Source of the DNA: Paenibacillus andongensis
GTDB taxonomy: Bacteria; Bacillota; Bacilli; Paenibacillales; NBRC-103111
DNA length: 64,000 nt
NCBI RefSeq assembly: GCF_025369935.1
Contig: NZ_CP104467.1
Coordinates: 6,765,001-6,829,000, forward strand
Direction: 5' to 3'
Notes under the pieces: model-generated
Database searches by the model: none
Seen by the model: the letters and a program-made list of their open reading frames with translations, nothing else
What the model was told of the DNA's origin: nothing
Translations under genes and position numbers: made by a program
Shown: positions 36,524-45,946 of the stretch, piece after piece
How positions within the stretch are numbered: the first letter of the stretch is position 1
How the letters are laid out: each line of letters begins with the position of its first letter

Positions 36524-37421
36524 GTGTTCTCCCCACCTTCTGGATAAAGATTTCATTTAACGTTGGTTCCATCAACTGAAACCGATATACATTGGACTGC
36601 TTCATGGCATGTCTGAGAATATCCTGCGCCGCCGATGCTTCGTTAATACGGAGTTCATACCCAGTCAGATGCTTTTCAACCGCAGTAACGCCTTGAAGTT
36701 TCTCCAAACCTTCAATCGGATTCTCGGTCTCTAGTATGATTCTCTCTTTGGGGAACGTTGCTTTAATATCCTTCAAGCTGCCTTGCACAAGCGTATTGGA
36801 ACGATGCAGAATGCAAATATGCTCGCACAGCTCCTCCACATGATCCATACGATGACTGGAAAAAAGTATTGTCTTTCCCTCGTCGCGTAAGCTTTTCACT
36901 GTTGTTTTCAGCAGCTCCACATTCACAGGGTCGAGCCCGGTAAAGGCTTCATCCAGAATGAGTATTTCCGGGTTATGTATGACCGCAGCGATGAATTGGA
37001 TCTTCTGCTGGTTTCCCTTGGAAAGCTCCTCCACCTTCTTGTTGTAGTATTCGGGGACGTCAAATCGCTCCAACCAAAGCTTCAAATTTGCATCCGCTTG
37101 TTTACGGGAAAGACCACGCAGCTCTCCTAAATAGATGATCTGATCGCTAACTTTGACCTTCGGATACAAACCTCGCTCTTCTGGCAAATAGCCCATCAGC
37201 TGCCTCAGCTCTTCTCGATAACCTTGACCCTTCCACTTTATGCTTCCATGGTCCGGGTAGATAAGACCTAATACCATCCGCATCGTCGTTGTCTTCCCAG
37301 CTCCATTAGCCCCAAGCAACCCATATATTTCTCCCTGCTTTACTCGGAGCTGGATGTCATTCACTGCCGTTTTCTCCCCGTATTGCTTCGTAACATGATC
37401 AACGATCAAAGGATATGTCAC
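36516..37421 (-). CDS. ABC exporter ATPase, NatA-like
   Basis: 301 residues: Walker A GANGAGKTTTM, Q-loop region MGYLPEERGLYPK, signature VEELSKGNQQKIQ, Walker B EILILDEAFTGLDP and the H-loop histidine in ILFSSHRMDHVEE. A C-terminal extension typical of the NatA/DUF4162 group follows. The start is GTG 37421, just before the family N terminus (TYPLIVDHVTKQYG), with AAGGAAGGTGG upstream; the longer in-frame reading encodes unrelated residues. It overlaps the permease gene and supplies energy for export. Confidence 0.93.
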   Translation of the reverse strand: MTYPLIVDHVTKQYGEKTAVNDIQLRVKQGEIYGLLGANGAGKTTTMRMVLGLIYPDHGSIKWKGQGYREELRQLMGYLPEERGLYPKVKVSDQIIYLGELRGLSRKQADANLKLWLERFDVPEYYNKKVEELSKGNQQKIQFIAAVIHNPEILILDEAFTGLDPVNVELLKTTVKSLRDEGKTILFSSHRMDHVEELCEHICILHRSNTLVQGSLKDIKATFPKERIILETENPIEGLEKLQGVTAVEKHLTGYELRINEASAAQDILRHAMKQSNVYRFQLMEPTLNEIFIQKVGRTHE

Positions 37422-37499
37422 CTTAAAGCCACCTTCCTTAGATAACGTGTTTATTTGTTCATAAGTAAGTTTACCACAGGATTTGGAAAAAAACGGAAC

Positions 37500-37543
37500 A
37501 AAAAAAGCCGAATGCTGTGAGCATAACTCACACATTCAGCTTC
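37500..37543 (-). terminator. Terminator of the ctaG-ctaM unit
   Basis: AGCCGAATGCTGTGAG and CTCACACATTCAGCT form a long stem around CATAA. On the minus strand it is followed by seven T. It abuts the stop codon of the DUF420 gene. Confidence 0.87.
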
Positions 37544-37545
37544 TC

Positions 37546-38007
37546 TTACAAGCCAAAAATCGCATCAATCACTGGCTTCGTCGTCCCACCGGGATACATC
37601 AAATACAGCAAAACATACACCAAGACGCCAGTAGGCGCTGTAAGCAGCCATACAATCGCGGCGACTCGTCCGATTTTTTTATGTTTTAGAAATTTGTTTT
37701 TGTAAGCAAACCATAATGTGATTAGACCTAGCACTCCACCCACCGTTGCCAGCGTAATATGGAAGAACAAGAATAAGTGATACGGCAGCTTCAGACTCTC
37801 AGGCCCGCCAAATGCCGTATTTCCTTCAAACAAGGTACGGGACATGTAAATGATGAAAAACGCCAGTGCGAAGATTGCTCCAAGAACCATCAGCTTTTGA
37901 TGCGTTTCCCGATTCCCTTTTACAATATGATACCAGCCGAAACCAACAAATATAGCACTGATAACGATAAACATCGTAGAAATAGTTGGTAAAATGTGCA
38001 TCTCCAT
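37546..38007 (-). CDS. ctaM: DUF420 protein, cytochrome aa3/caa3 assembly factor CtaM (YozB)
   Basis: 153 residues with four membrane segments and the family's conserved histidines (GWYHIVKGNRETHQKLM; PYHLFLFFHITLATVGG). DUF420 proteins (B. subtilis YozB, S. aureus CtaM) are needed for activity of aa3-type oxidases, probably in cofactor maturation. It lies nine bases after ctaG and ends the oxidase region, which fits that role. Confidence 0.9.
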   Translation of the reverse strand: MEMHILPTISTMFIVISAIFVGFGWYHIVKGNRETHQKLMVLGAIFALAFFIIYMSRTLFEGNTAFGGPESLKLPYHLFLFFHITLATVGGVLGLITLWFAYKNKFLKHKKIGRVAAIVWLLTAPTGVLVYVLLYLMYPGGTTKPVIDAIFGL

Positions 38008-38016
38008 AAATCCTTT

Positions 38017-38874
38017 CTAAGCGCGATTCCAGTTCCCGCCTTGATTATTCAAGTTCTCTTGTGTCTCAATAAGTTCTATATCGTCATCTTCCTTACGCTC
38101 TCTACGGTACCATCTGAAGAAAATATAGGCAAGTGTTGCACCATATACGACTTCTTGAATGATTTTCATAAGAACACCGCCGAGTTGTTGGTCATCCAGC
38201 GGAGACAAATGAGCAAAAGGCACAGTAACGTTCGAGTACATTTCATAAATGATCGAATCAGCAAATATAATAAGCGCGCAGGCAGGTGTCAACAACATCC
38301 CATTACCGAAAATATACGCCAATTTCTTCAGGTCATTCAGACGATTCAACTCCGGAAGTGGACAAAATACAGGAAACCACATCATGAACGCTGTAAACAG
38401 AAGCACTGTATGATAACTTACAAGTAACACATCATTCTTCATCAAACCGTCCATAATAAAAGGCATGTGATAGATGGAGAATAGCATATTGAACAAAAAT
38501 AGCGCAATCAGCGGACGTGTGAAAAATGAAAATGTGCCGCGGAAGACTCGATTTTGCATGAAAAAACGGAGCACCCAAGCAGGCGTACCTAGCCATATAA
38601 ATATAGGAACAATTAAATAAAGAATCGTTTGCTGCAGCATATGCGCGCTGAACAAATAATGATGACCGATGTAGTTAATCGGACTCCCTTGTCCTATGTA
38701 GAACAGGGCAAGCCCCGTATAGAAACATAGCTTCTGCTTATCCGAAACTGGCTCGGCATCTGCGAAATTCCCATTCCCCTTAGCGACAAATCGACTATAG
38801 ACATATCCGACAACGACGACCACCAATAGTATAACAGGATTCCACAAATCGAAAAATCCACCAATTTGGCTCAT
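38017..38874 (-). CDS. ctaG: Cytochrome c oxidase assembly factor CtaG (caa3 type)
   Basis: 285 residues with about seven membrane segments and conserved histidine-containing blocks (YIGHHYLFSAHMLQQTILYL; FSIYHMPFIMDGLMK), the Caa3_CtaG family. It is required for copper insertion or assembly of caa3 oxidase. The start at ATG 38874 is the family N terminus (SQIGGFFDLWNPV); AAAGGAG lies 13 bases upstream. A terminator separates it from ctaF, so read-through or its own promoter must drive it. Confidence 0.93.
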   Translation of the reverse strand: MSQIGGFFDLWNPVILLVVVVVGYVYSRFVAKGNGNFADAEPVSDKQKLCFYTGLALFYIGQGSPINYIGHHYLFSAHMLQQTILYLIVPIFIWLGTPAWVLRFFMQNRVFRGTFSFFTRPLIALFLFNMLFSIYHMPFIMDGLMKNDVLLVSYHTVLLFTAFMMWFPVFCPLPELNRLNDLKKLAYIFGNGMLLTPACALIIFADSIIYEMYSNVTVPFAHLSPLDDQQLGGVLMKIIQEVVYGATLAYIFFRWYRRERKEDDDIELIETQENLNNQGGNWNRA

Positions 38875-38900
38875 AGCTAATCTATATCTCCTTTCAACTA

Positions 38901-38941
38901 AAAAAAGAGGAGGCACTTTGTCTAGACAAAGTTGCCTCTTC
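38901..38941 (-). terminator. Terminator between ctaF and ctaG
   Basis: The palindrome AGGCACTTTGTCTAGACAAA followed by GTTGCCT, extended by AGAGG/CCTCTT, gives a near-perfect stem. On the minus strand it ends in seven T. It would end the ctaCDEF transcript. Confidence 0.9.
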
Positions 38942-38949
38942 CTGCTTTC

Positions 38950-39267
38950 TTACCACCATACCCAATATACTGCCATAATAACACCGGTGAGAGCAACAAT
39001 TGCTCCACCCCCGATAAAAATGAGCGGGAATAAGTGTCCTCTTTCTTTGGCATGCATCCAGAACAGAAGCTGGACAACAGCCTGCACAATAGCCAAAGTA
39101 ACGATGAAGATTAAAATAAAGGAACGATCCAAGTCTCCGTAAAGAACGACAGCGAATGCCAACATCGTAAGAAGAATCGAGATAATGTAAGACAAGTAGT
39201 GATTCAGTGGTGATTCATGCTTAACTCGTTTGCTAGGTGCGTGTGTATCATGAGAATTGCTGCTCAT
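38950..39267 (-). CDS. ctaF: Cytochrome c oxidase subunit IV
   Basis: 105 residues with three membrane helices, the small subunit IV (CtaF/COX4_pro) of caa3 oxidase. The helix pair IIQ-like LAIVQAVVQLLFWMHAKERG is diagnostic. Start ATG follows GGAAGGTGG and lies one base after the ctaE stop. Confidence 0.92.
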   Translation of the reverse strand: MSSNSHDTHAPSKRVKHESPLNHYLSYIISILLTMLAFAVVLYGDLDRSFILIFIVTLAIVQAVVQLLFWMHAKERGHLFPLIFIGGGAIVALTGVIMAVYWVWW

Positions 39268-39268
39268 C

Positions 39269-39883
39269 TTAATGACCCACCTTCCCCATCAGATAAACGA
39301 CTGTGAAGATAAATACCCAGACTAAGTCAATAAAGTGCCAATACAAAGCTGCTACATAAAACTTAGGTGCTGTAACAACCGTAAGACCTTTTTTGAGTCC
39401 TTGCAAAATCAACAGTGTAATCCAGCAAACACCGAACGCTACGTGAGCTCCATGGAACCCAACTAACGTATAGAACGAAGTTGAGAAAGCACTTGTTGTG
39501 AACTTGTGACCTTCGTGTACATATTCGAAAAACTCGTAAATCTCCATACCCAAGAAAGAAAGACCAAACAATACAGTAATTAATAACCAGAACAACAATT
39601 GTCCTAGCTTTTGCTTGTGCATCGCAATGATCGCGAACACACTCGTTAAGCTACTTGTTAAGAGAATGAATGTTGACCAACCCACTGTTTTGAGTTTGAA
39701 AAGTTCATCCGCTGTAGGACCGTCTGGAACAGAGTTCCGAAGTGCGATGTAGGTTGCGAATAGACAACCGAACAACACAACTTCAGCACCGAGGAATAAC
39801 CAAAATCCGAGAACTTTATTTTTCCCTTCGAGGGTAGCCGTTTCCGGATTAGCAGGCAGTGCGCCCGTATGATGAGTACTCAT
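39269..39883 (-). CDS. ctaE: Cytochrome c oxidase subunit III
   Basis: 204 residues with five membrane helices. The family pattern includes FWLFLGAEVVLFGCLFATYI, FYTLVGFHGAHVAFGVCWI and the terminal YWHFIDLVWVFIFTVVYLMG. Part of the proton-pumping caa3 oxidase in the membrane. Its ATG overlaps the ctaD stop by ATGA and follows AAGGGGG. Confidence 0.96.
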   Translation of the reverse strand: MSTHHTGALPANPETATLEGKNKVLGFWLFLGAEVVLFGCLFATYIALRNSVPDGPTADELFKLKTVGWSTFILLTSSLTSVFAIIAMHKQKLGQLLFWLLITVLFGLSFLGMEIYEFFEYVHEGHKFTTSAFSTSFYTLVGFHGAHVAFGVCWITLLILQGLKKGLTVVTAPKFYVAALYWHFIDLVWVFIFTVVYLMGKVGH

Positions 39884-41751
39884 GCCTTTACCCCCTTGTC
39901 GTCTTCAAGCTCTTCCGGTTCAATATGCCAACCATGATCGTCGTATACCGAACGTAAGAACATCGCAATAAATGTAACTATGATACCCGCGGCAGCTACA
40001 TAGTAGTTTCGGTACATAAAACCAAAACCTGCAATGAACAAACCAGCGGACATAACAAGCGGTAAGATAGATGCGGAAGGCATATGAATCGAACCTACAG
40101 GTTCTGCCGGAGTCATCTCTTTATTACCAGCCATTTTTTCTTTCCAAAGTGCATCTAATCCGCGAACAAGCGGCGTTTGTTTAAAGTTATATTCAGGTGC
40201 AGGAGAAGGAATCGCCCACTCCAATGTACGTCCATCCCATGGATCTGCTGGAGCCGTAATTGGTTTTCTTTGTGTTGCAATAATGTTGATCAGGAATACC
40301 AATGTACCGATGCCCATCAAGAACGCGCCTACAGTTGAAACCAAGTTACCTACTTCGAGTTCATGTCCGGGTTGGTACGTAAAGACACGACGCGGCATTC
40401 CCATTAGTCCCAAGAAATGCTGAGGGAAGAATGTCAGATGGAAGCCAATGAAGAACAACCAGAAATGCAGTTTACCCATTCCTTCGTTCAACATACGTCC
40501 AAACATTTTTGGCCACCAGTAGTAAAGGCCCGCGAACAAACCAAGCACTAGACCACCAACGATAACATAGTGAAAGTGTGCGACAACGAAATACGTATCA
40601 TGATATTGGAAGTCAGCAGCTGGAATCGCAAGCATAACCCCTGTTGTTCCACCCATTACGAACGTTGGGATAAAGGCTGTAGCGAAAATATTCGCTGTTG
40701 TGAAGCGAATTTGTCCACCCCAAAGTGTGAATAACCAGTTAAAGATCTTAACGCCAGTTGGAACGGCAATCGCCATAGTAGCAATCGCGAAGATGGAGTT
40801 GGCAACTGGGCCTAAACCTGCTGTAAACATATGGTGAACCCAAACCATGAAGCCTAGGAAACCAATTAATACTGTTGCAAATACCATGGAGCTGTAACCG
40901 AAAAGACGTTTCTTCGAGAAAGTCGAAACGATCTCAGAAATGATACCGAAAGCTGGAAGAATCAAAATATAAACTTCGGGATGCCCGAAAATCCAGAATA
41001 AATGCTCCCATAGTACATTGTTACCGCCTCTGGCTGCATCGAAGAAAGCACCGCCAAAGATACGGTCAAACATAAGTTCAACAAGGGCAACCGTAATCGC
41101 AGGGAATGCAAGAACGATCAAACCAGAAGTAATGAAAGCAGACCATGTGAACATCGGCATACGCATATACGTAAGACCCGGTGCACGCATGTTGATAATC
41201 GTAACAAGGAAGTTAATACCCCCGATTAGAGTACCGATACCAGCAATTTGTAGCCCTAGTACATAGAAATCAGTACCTTGCAGGTTGTTTTGAAGGGTTT
41301 GTCCCCAACTGCTATCCGTTATGGAGGATAATGGAGCATACCCTGTCCAACCAGCATCAGGTGCGCCGCCTAAGAACCAACTTGTGTTCATCAGTACGCC
41401 ACCTGCGATGAACAACCACAGACCAAGTGCATTAACGAAAGGGAACGCAACGTCCCTTGCACCAATTTGTAGAGGAACGATGGCATTCATGAATGCGAAG
41501 ATAACCGGCATAGCCGCAAAGAAAATCATCGTTGTTCCGTGCATCGTTGTTAATTGGTTAAATGCATCGCCGATAAAAATGTGTTGATCGGGATAAGCGA
41601 GTTGAATCCGAATCAAGATGGCTTCAAGTCCTCCTACGAGGAAGAAGAAACCGCCCGCTATTAAGTACAGGATACCGATTTTCTTGTGATCGACTGTTGT
41701 AAGCCAATCCATCAGACCGGTATGTTTTTTTACTGGATGAGAGTGAGCCAA
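39880..41751 (-). CDS. ctaD: Cytochrome c oxidase subunit I
   Basis: 623 residues, the heme a/a3-CuB catalytic subunit. It has the heme a ligand region TTMHGTTMIFF, the CuB/Tyr motif FGHPEVYILILPAFG, the histidine pair in WVHHMFTAG and the heme histidines in VAHFHYVIVGG. The start is TTG 41751 with AAGGAGG 8 bases upstream. It reduces O2 to water and pumps protons, accepting electrons from subunit II. Confidence 0.97.
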   Translation of the reverse strand: MAHSHPVKKHTGLMDWLTTVDHKKIGILYLIAGGFFFLVGGLEAILIRIQLAYPDQHIFIGDAFNQLTTMHGTTMIFFAAMPVIFAFMNAIVPLQIGARDVAFPFVNALGLWLFIAGGVLMNTSWFLGGAPDAGWTGYAPLSSITDSSWGQTLQNNLQGTDFYVLGLQIAGIGTLIGGINFLVTIINMRAPGLTYMRMPMFTWSAFITSGLIVLAFPAITVALVELMFDRIFGGAFFDAARGGNNVLWEHLFWIFGHPEVYILILPAFGIISEIVSTFSKKRLFGYSSMVFATVLIGFLGFMVWVHHMFTAGLGPVANSIFAIATMAIAVPTGVKIFNWLFTLWGGQIRFTTANIFATAFIPTFVMGGTTGVMLAIPAADFQYHDTYFVVAHFHYVIVGGLVLGLFAGLYYWWPKMFGRMLNEGMGKLHFWLFFIGFHLTFFPQHFLGLMGMPRRVFTYQPGHELEVGNLVSTVGAFLMGIGTLVFLINIIATQRKPITAPADPWDGRTLEWAIPSPAPEYNFKQTPLVRGLDALWKEKMAGNKEMTPAEPVGSIHMPSASILPLVMSAGLFIAGFGFMYRNYYVAAAGIIVTFIAMFLRSVYDDHGWHIEPEELEDDKGVKA

Positions 41752-41778
41752 CGTATTAACCTCCTTTACCTGAGAAGT

Positions 41779-42795
41779 TTATTTCAAAGTCTGTAAGTAC
41801 TGAACAATATCTTTAATTTGAGCGTCATCAAGCTTACCGCCTGCTTCTTTACCAAAAGCCGGCATTTTATTGCCCGGTTTTTGTTCTTGCGGATTATGTA
41901 TCCACAACGCCATTTTCTCAGGAGTGTGTTCCAGTATACCAGCAAGTGTATCACGATCTGCGAAACCTTTGAGGTTAGGAGCAACACCAGGACCGTTCGC
42001 ATTAACAGCGTGACAAGACATACAATTTTCTTTGAAAAGCTCTTCACCTTTTTGTGCAGTTGCCGGCACAGTAACAGGAGCTTTCATTTTAGCTACCCAT
42101 GCGTTGAAATCGGCTTCGCTTTTGGATGTTACAGTGAAGTTCATTAAAGCGTGTGAAGCTCCACAAAGCTCCGTACATCTTCCTTGGAAGGTTGCGATTT
42201 CGTCCGCTTGAAGGTAAAGCGTATTATGGATACCTGGATTTGTATCTACTTTCCCACCTAGGGATGGTACCCAGAAGGCATGAGCCACGTCTGCTGAAAC
42301 AAGATCGAAGGCAATAATTTTATCCTTAGGTACAACAAGCTCTTGAGCTGTAGCGATGCCTAAATCGGGATATTCAAACTGCCACCAAAATTGATGTGCA
42401 GTTACTTTGACATGAACCGCAGCTTTGTCCTTATTGTAATTCGTTGAATGCTTAAATGTGTAGGTGACTGTTGGTACCGCAAGTACTAACAGTAAGAGAA
42501 TCGGAATGACTGTCCAGATAATCTCAAGCACATGGCTGCCTTCAACTTGTTTAGGTATGCTAGTGTCACCTTTACGTTTACGGAAACGAATTAGCACATA
42601 CACATAAATTGCAAATACGACAATTACGACAAAAACCATGATAAAGAGACTTAATTTCATTAAATTAAGCTGCTCGGTAGCCACAGGACCTTTTGGCACT
42701 AAAGCAGACAAGGTTGGGTCTCCACACCCGGTTAGCAAGAACGTCATTGCCGCTAAAAGGGGCACCAGACGCCATAACTTTTTCAATCGACTCAT
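41779..42795 (-). CDS. ctaC: Cytochrome c oxidase subunit II with fused cytochrome c domain
   Basis: 338 residues. A lipoprotein signal peptide ends at LLTGC. Two membrane helices follow (about 45-70 and 90-112), then a cupredoxin domain with the CuA ligands in CTELCGASHALM, then a C-terminal cytochrome c domain (about 250-338) with the heme motif CMSCH and the axial Met in NKMPAFGKE. This fusion defines the caa3 type. First gene of ctaCDEF; no ctaA/ctaB heme A synthesis genes are in the window. Confidence 0.96.
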   Translation of the reverse strand: MSRLKKLWRLVPLLAAMTFLLTGCGDPTLSALVPKGPVATEQLNLMKLSLFIMVFVVIVVFAIYVYVLIRFRKRKGDTSIPKQVEGSHVLEIIWTVIPILLLLVLAVPTVTYTFKHSTNYNKDKAAVHVKVTAHQFWWQFEYPDLGIATAQELVVPKDKIIAFDLVSADVAHAFWVPSLGGKVDTNPGIHNTLYLQADEIATFQGRCTELCGASHALMNFTVTSKSEADFNAWVAKMKAPVTVPATAQKGEELFKENCMSCHAVNANGPGVAPNLKGFADRDTLAGILEHTPEKMALWIHNPQEQKPGNKMPAFGKEAGGKLDDAQIKDIVQYLQTLK

Positions 42796-43010
42796 TGTAT
42801 CAACCCCACTTTTAAAACAATATTTTTACCACGAAGGCCATGCCCATGTCAATTCACTTTATTAACTATAAATTCGTGAAAAGTTTTTGTCAATCGCTGG
42901 AGGGAAGTTCACAAATTGTTCTTAAACCGCTCTGTAGCGATATATTTTCCCTCCATGGTTATTTCCATACACCCGCCTCTTTATGCATAAAAGCCTTTAT
43001 TTGAGATCAC

Positions 43011-43039
43011 GAATAAAAGCGCAGAAACATCCCATCCTA
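43011..43039 (+). promoter_or_regulatory. Candidate sigma-G promoter for the YhcN/YlaJ lipoprotein
   Basis: GAATA (43011-43015) and CATCCTA (43033-43039) are 17 bases apart, matching the forespore sigma-G pattern (GHATR, 17-18, CATNNTA) from memory. It lies 35 bases upstream of the start codon of a gene whose family is forespore-expressed in B. subtilis. Confidence 0.5.
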
Positions 43040-43073
43040 TAAACATTACAACGTATATGGGAGGTCTCTTTTG

Positions 43074-43760
43074 ATGCTCAGGAAGTTAGGTTTTCCGATT
43101 TGTGGAATGATATTCCTCCTGCTGACATTATCCGGTTGTGCAGAGAAAGGAAGAGAATATGGAAAAAGTCCCGACCACACGAATTTTGGCGCCCCTGTCG
43201 AAAAAACAGAGGAAACCGAAAGAGCTTATCAAACTCAACAGCTCTATGGTCCAGTTACACATAACAATGCAAAGCTGGAATACAGCCAATTTCTTTCCAA
43301 TCAACTACATGCTATGAATGGGGTAAATACAGCCATCGTAATGACTACGGATCAGAATGCCTACGTCGCTCTAATGATTGACAGCAGTGCTGTAGGTACC
43401 AAGGGTTACGCCAGAGAGACGAATAACCAGGGGACTACCAAAGGCTTTTATAACGATAACGCGCCATTCAATGACACGATGCCGTCCAATGATTTGAACA
43501 ATGGCCATAATAGTTATGAAACTGCCGTGCATCACGATATGCTTTCACATCGATTCAAACAAGCCATGGCTGAGAAAATTCGTACGCTTCAGCCTAACAT
43601 CATGGATGTATATATTTCGGCGAACCGTGATTTCCTTAATAAAATGAATAACTACGCCCAAGAAAGCTGGAAGGGCCACTCTCTTATGCCTTTATTAACG
43701 GATTTCAATCAAACGGTTACGCGGGTTTTCGGTACAGCTCAAGTTTTGCCTGAACACTAA
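43074..43760 (+). CDS. YhcN/YlaJ-family sporulation lipoprotein
   Basis: 228 residues. A lipoprotein signal peptide (LLLTLSGC, lipobox cysteine near residue 21) is followed by a low-complexity, Asn-rich region and the YhcN/YlaJ core: MNGVNTAIVMTTDQNAYVAL, then LSHRFKQAMAEKIRTLQPNI and VYISANRDFLNKMNNYAQ. Proteins of this family sit on the forespore inner membrane or outgrowing spore. The GGGAGG site fits both TTG 43071 and ATG 43074; I chose the ATG. A sigma-G-like promoter precedes it. Confidence 0.88.
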   Translation: MLRKLGFPICGMIFLLLTLSGCAEKGREYGKSPDHTNFGAPVEKTEETERAYQTQQLYGPVTHNNAKLEYSQFLSNQLHAMNGVNTAIVMTTDQNAYVALMIDSSAVGTKGYARETNNQGTTKGFYNDNAPFNDTMPSNDLNNGHNSYETAVHHDMLSHRFKQAMAEKIRTLQPNIMDVYISANRDFLNKMNNYAQESWKGHSLMPLLTDFNQTVTRVFGTAQVLPEH

Positions 43761-43881
43761 GAAGAAGTGTAGTAGAGAAAATTCCTTCTATATAAAGTAG
43801 TATTTGCTGCTTGTTGGTCGGCTCCTGTTTTCATTTGTCTAGCATTCCTGTACAATGAGGGAATCGTCTTTAACAAGAAGA

Positions 43882-43904
43882 GACTCTGGTCTATGACCAA
43901 AGTC
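43882..43904 (+). other. Hairpin in the 5' leader of the DEAD-box helicase gene
   Basis: GACTCTGGTC, TAT, GACCAAAGTC folds into a nine-pair stem with a single internal mismatch, about 40 bases before the start codon. Cold-shock helicase genes often have structured leaders. There is no T run after it, so it is unlikely to be a terminator. Confidence 0.35.
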
Positions 43905-43942
43905 CCTATATTAGCAGGAAAAAGGGAGCTGGCCAATTTACC

Positions 43943-45946
43943 ATGTCAAATGGATTTGCCTCATTAGGAATTAGAGAAAGTCTTGTTCACGTATTGCAAT
44001 CTGGAGGAGTCGTAGAACCGACCCCCATTCAAAAAGAAGCGATTCCTGTTTTATTAAAAGGTACAGATGTTATCGCACAGGCACAAACTGGTACTGGTAA
44101 AACCCTTGCCTTTGTACTTCCTATATTAGAAACAATTGATGTAGAAAGCCCAGATGTCCAAGCCCTTATTTTGACACCGACACGTGAACTAGCTATTCAA
44201 ATTAGCAATGAGTTGAAAAGCCTTGTCCCAGTTACAGGAGCAAAGGTTCTGGCCGCATATGGCGGGCAAGATGTAGAAAAGCAGCTTAGAAAGCTGCAAG
44301 GTAACATACATATAGTAGTAGGAACACCGGGAAGATTGCTCGATCACCTTCGCCGCGGTTCTATCAACTTCTATAAGTTGAAAATACTCGTATTAGATGA
44401 AGCCGATCAAATGCTGCATATGGGCTTCCTTCATGAAGTGAAGGATATCATTGCCCAAACGTCCCCTTATCGTCAAACGCTTCTCTTCTCTGCAACTATG
44501 CCTGAACAGGTCGTAAACCTATCCAAAGCCTATATGAAAGAAGCTAAGGAAATCAAAATTCAAAGTAAACAAGTGACTTTGGCTGAAATTAAACAAGTCC
44601 TTGTTCCAACGACAGATCGAGATAAGCAAGATGCTTTGATCGCAGCTATTAAAGAATATAAGCCCTACCTTGCGATGATTTTCTGTCGGACCAAAGCTAA
44701 GGCTATAGCGCTCAATGAAGTTTTGCAGGAAATCGGCTTAATGTCGGATGAGCTTCACGGTGATTTGTCTCAAGCGAAGCGAGAACAAGTCATGAAGCGT
44801 TTCAGAGACGGGCGAATCGAACTTTTGGTTGCAACGGATATCGCAGCTCGCGGTTTGGATGTTGAAGGCGTCACTCATATTTTCAATTATGATGTCCCGC
44901 AAGATGCCGAGAGCTACATTCACCGTATTGGCCGAACTGGCCGTGCTGGGGAATCAGGTGTAGCTGTGACTTTTGCTACGCAGCGAGATATGCCTACCAT
45001 TGAATTAATCGAAAAAGGAATTAAGATGTCTTTAAGAAGTCCAGAACAGCAGCAAAGACGTGTTCGTTCGAACTCTGAGGAATATGTAGACACAGATGGC
45101 AGAGGTTCCGCACGCAGAAGCAGCGGCGGGTCATCACGCGGGGGCCGTAATGAAAGAAACGGTGCAACTGGCGGACGCAGCGGAAGATCCGGCGCTCGCG
45201 AAGCTAGCCGTGGCGGTCGAGACAACGTTCAATATGGAACAAGAAGCTCGTCCTCTAGAGGCGATAAATTCGGTTCGCGTACCGCTGCAACGGGAAGTTC
45301 ACGTACGGGCTCACGTCCTGAGAAGGTTAACTCGGAACGCAATCCGAATACATGGGGACGCGCTGAGAGTAAAGAGCGCCCGGCAGCAACGAATGCTGGT
45401 CCAGGTCGCGGTGACAACATGAACGCAGCTAAAGCACGCGTCACCAAGTCCTGGAGCGGCGGAAACGCAGCTGAACGAGCGCCGCGCGCTGAAGGTACTG
45501 AGCGCAGACGTTCTGCTCCTCATGGCGATAAGTCTTACTCGCCATATAACAAGTATGCCGGCACAGGGCGTGATGACGCAGCGAGCGCGTCGCGTACGAT
45601 TCGCGGCGGCAAAGGCCGTGGCGACAGTGCGGAGCGCGGAGCTCGCGGTGCAGCAGCACCGCGGGGCGAGGGCTTTGGAGCACGCGGCGGAGCGCCGCGT
45701 GGTGAGGGCTTTGGTGCACGTGGCGGGGCACCTCGGGGCGGGCAAGCTGGCGGCGAACGCGGCCAGACACGCGGACGCGGCGACAGTGCCGAGCGTGGAG
45801 CTCGCGGCAGCGCACCTCGCGGTGACAGCTTTGGAGCACGTGGCGGAGCGCCACGGGGCGACAGATCAAGCTCACCGCGCGGTGGGCAATCAGGCGGTTC
45901 CCGCGGCAACGCACCACGCGGCGGTGGCCGTGGCGGAAAGCGCTAG
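43943..45946 (+). CDS. DEAD-box RNA helicase with long RGG-rich tail
   Basis: 667 residues. Residues 1-365 are a complete helicase core: Q motif EPTPIQKEAI, Walker A AQTGTGKT, PTRELAIQ, TPGR, VLDEADQM, SAT, ARGLDVEGV and HRIGRTGRAG. This matches CshA/DeaD-type cold-shock and mRNA-decay helicases. Residues about 380-667 are a disordered, Arg/Gly/Ser/Ala-rich tail with near-identical units such as FGARGGAPRGEGFGARGGAP and GDSAERGARG. The tail is long for the family and its DNA is markedly GC-richer than the core. It probably binds RNA and favours condensates. A 9-bp stem formed by GGAAAGCGC and GCGCTTTCC brackets the stop codon (45935-45962). Confidence 0.92.
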   Translation: MSNGFASLGIRESLVHVLQSGGVVEPTPIQKEAIPVLLKGTDVIAQAQTGTGKTLAFVLPILETIDVESPDVQALILTPTRELAIQISNELKSLVPVTGAKVLAAYGGQDVEKQLRKLQGNIHIVVGTPGRLLDHLRRGSINFYKLKILVLDEADQMLHMGFLHEVKDIIAQTSPYRQTLLFSATMPEQVVNLSKAYMKEAKEIKIQSKQVTLAEIKQVLVPTTDRDKQDALIAAIKEYKPYLAMIFCRTKAKAIALNEVLQEIGLMSDELHGDLSQAKREQVMKRFRDGRIELLVATDIAARGLDVEGVTHIFNYDVPQDAESYIHRIGRTGRAGESGVAVTFATQRDMPTIELIEKGIKMSLRSPEQQQRRVRSNSEEYVDTDGRGSARRSSGGSSRGGRNERNGATGGRSGRSGAREASRGGRDNVQYGTRSSSSRGDKFGSRTAATGSSRTGSRPEKVNSERNPNTWGRAESKERPAATNAGPGRGDNMNAAKARVTKSWSGGNAAERAPRAEGTERRRSAPHGDKSYSPYNKYAGTGRDDAASASRTIRGGKGRGDSAERGARGAAAPRGEGFGARGGAPRGEGFGARGGAPRGGQAGGERGQTRGRGDSAERGARGSAPRGDSFGARGGAPRGDRSSSPRGGQSGGSRGNAPRGGGRGGKR

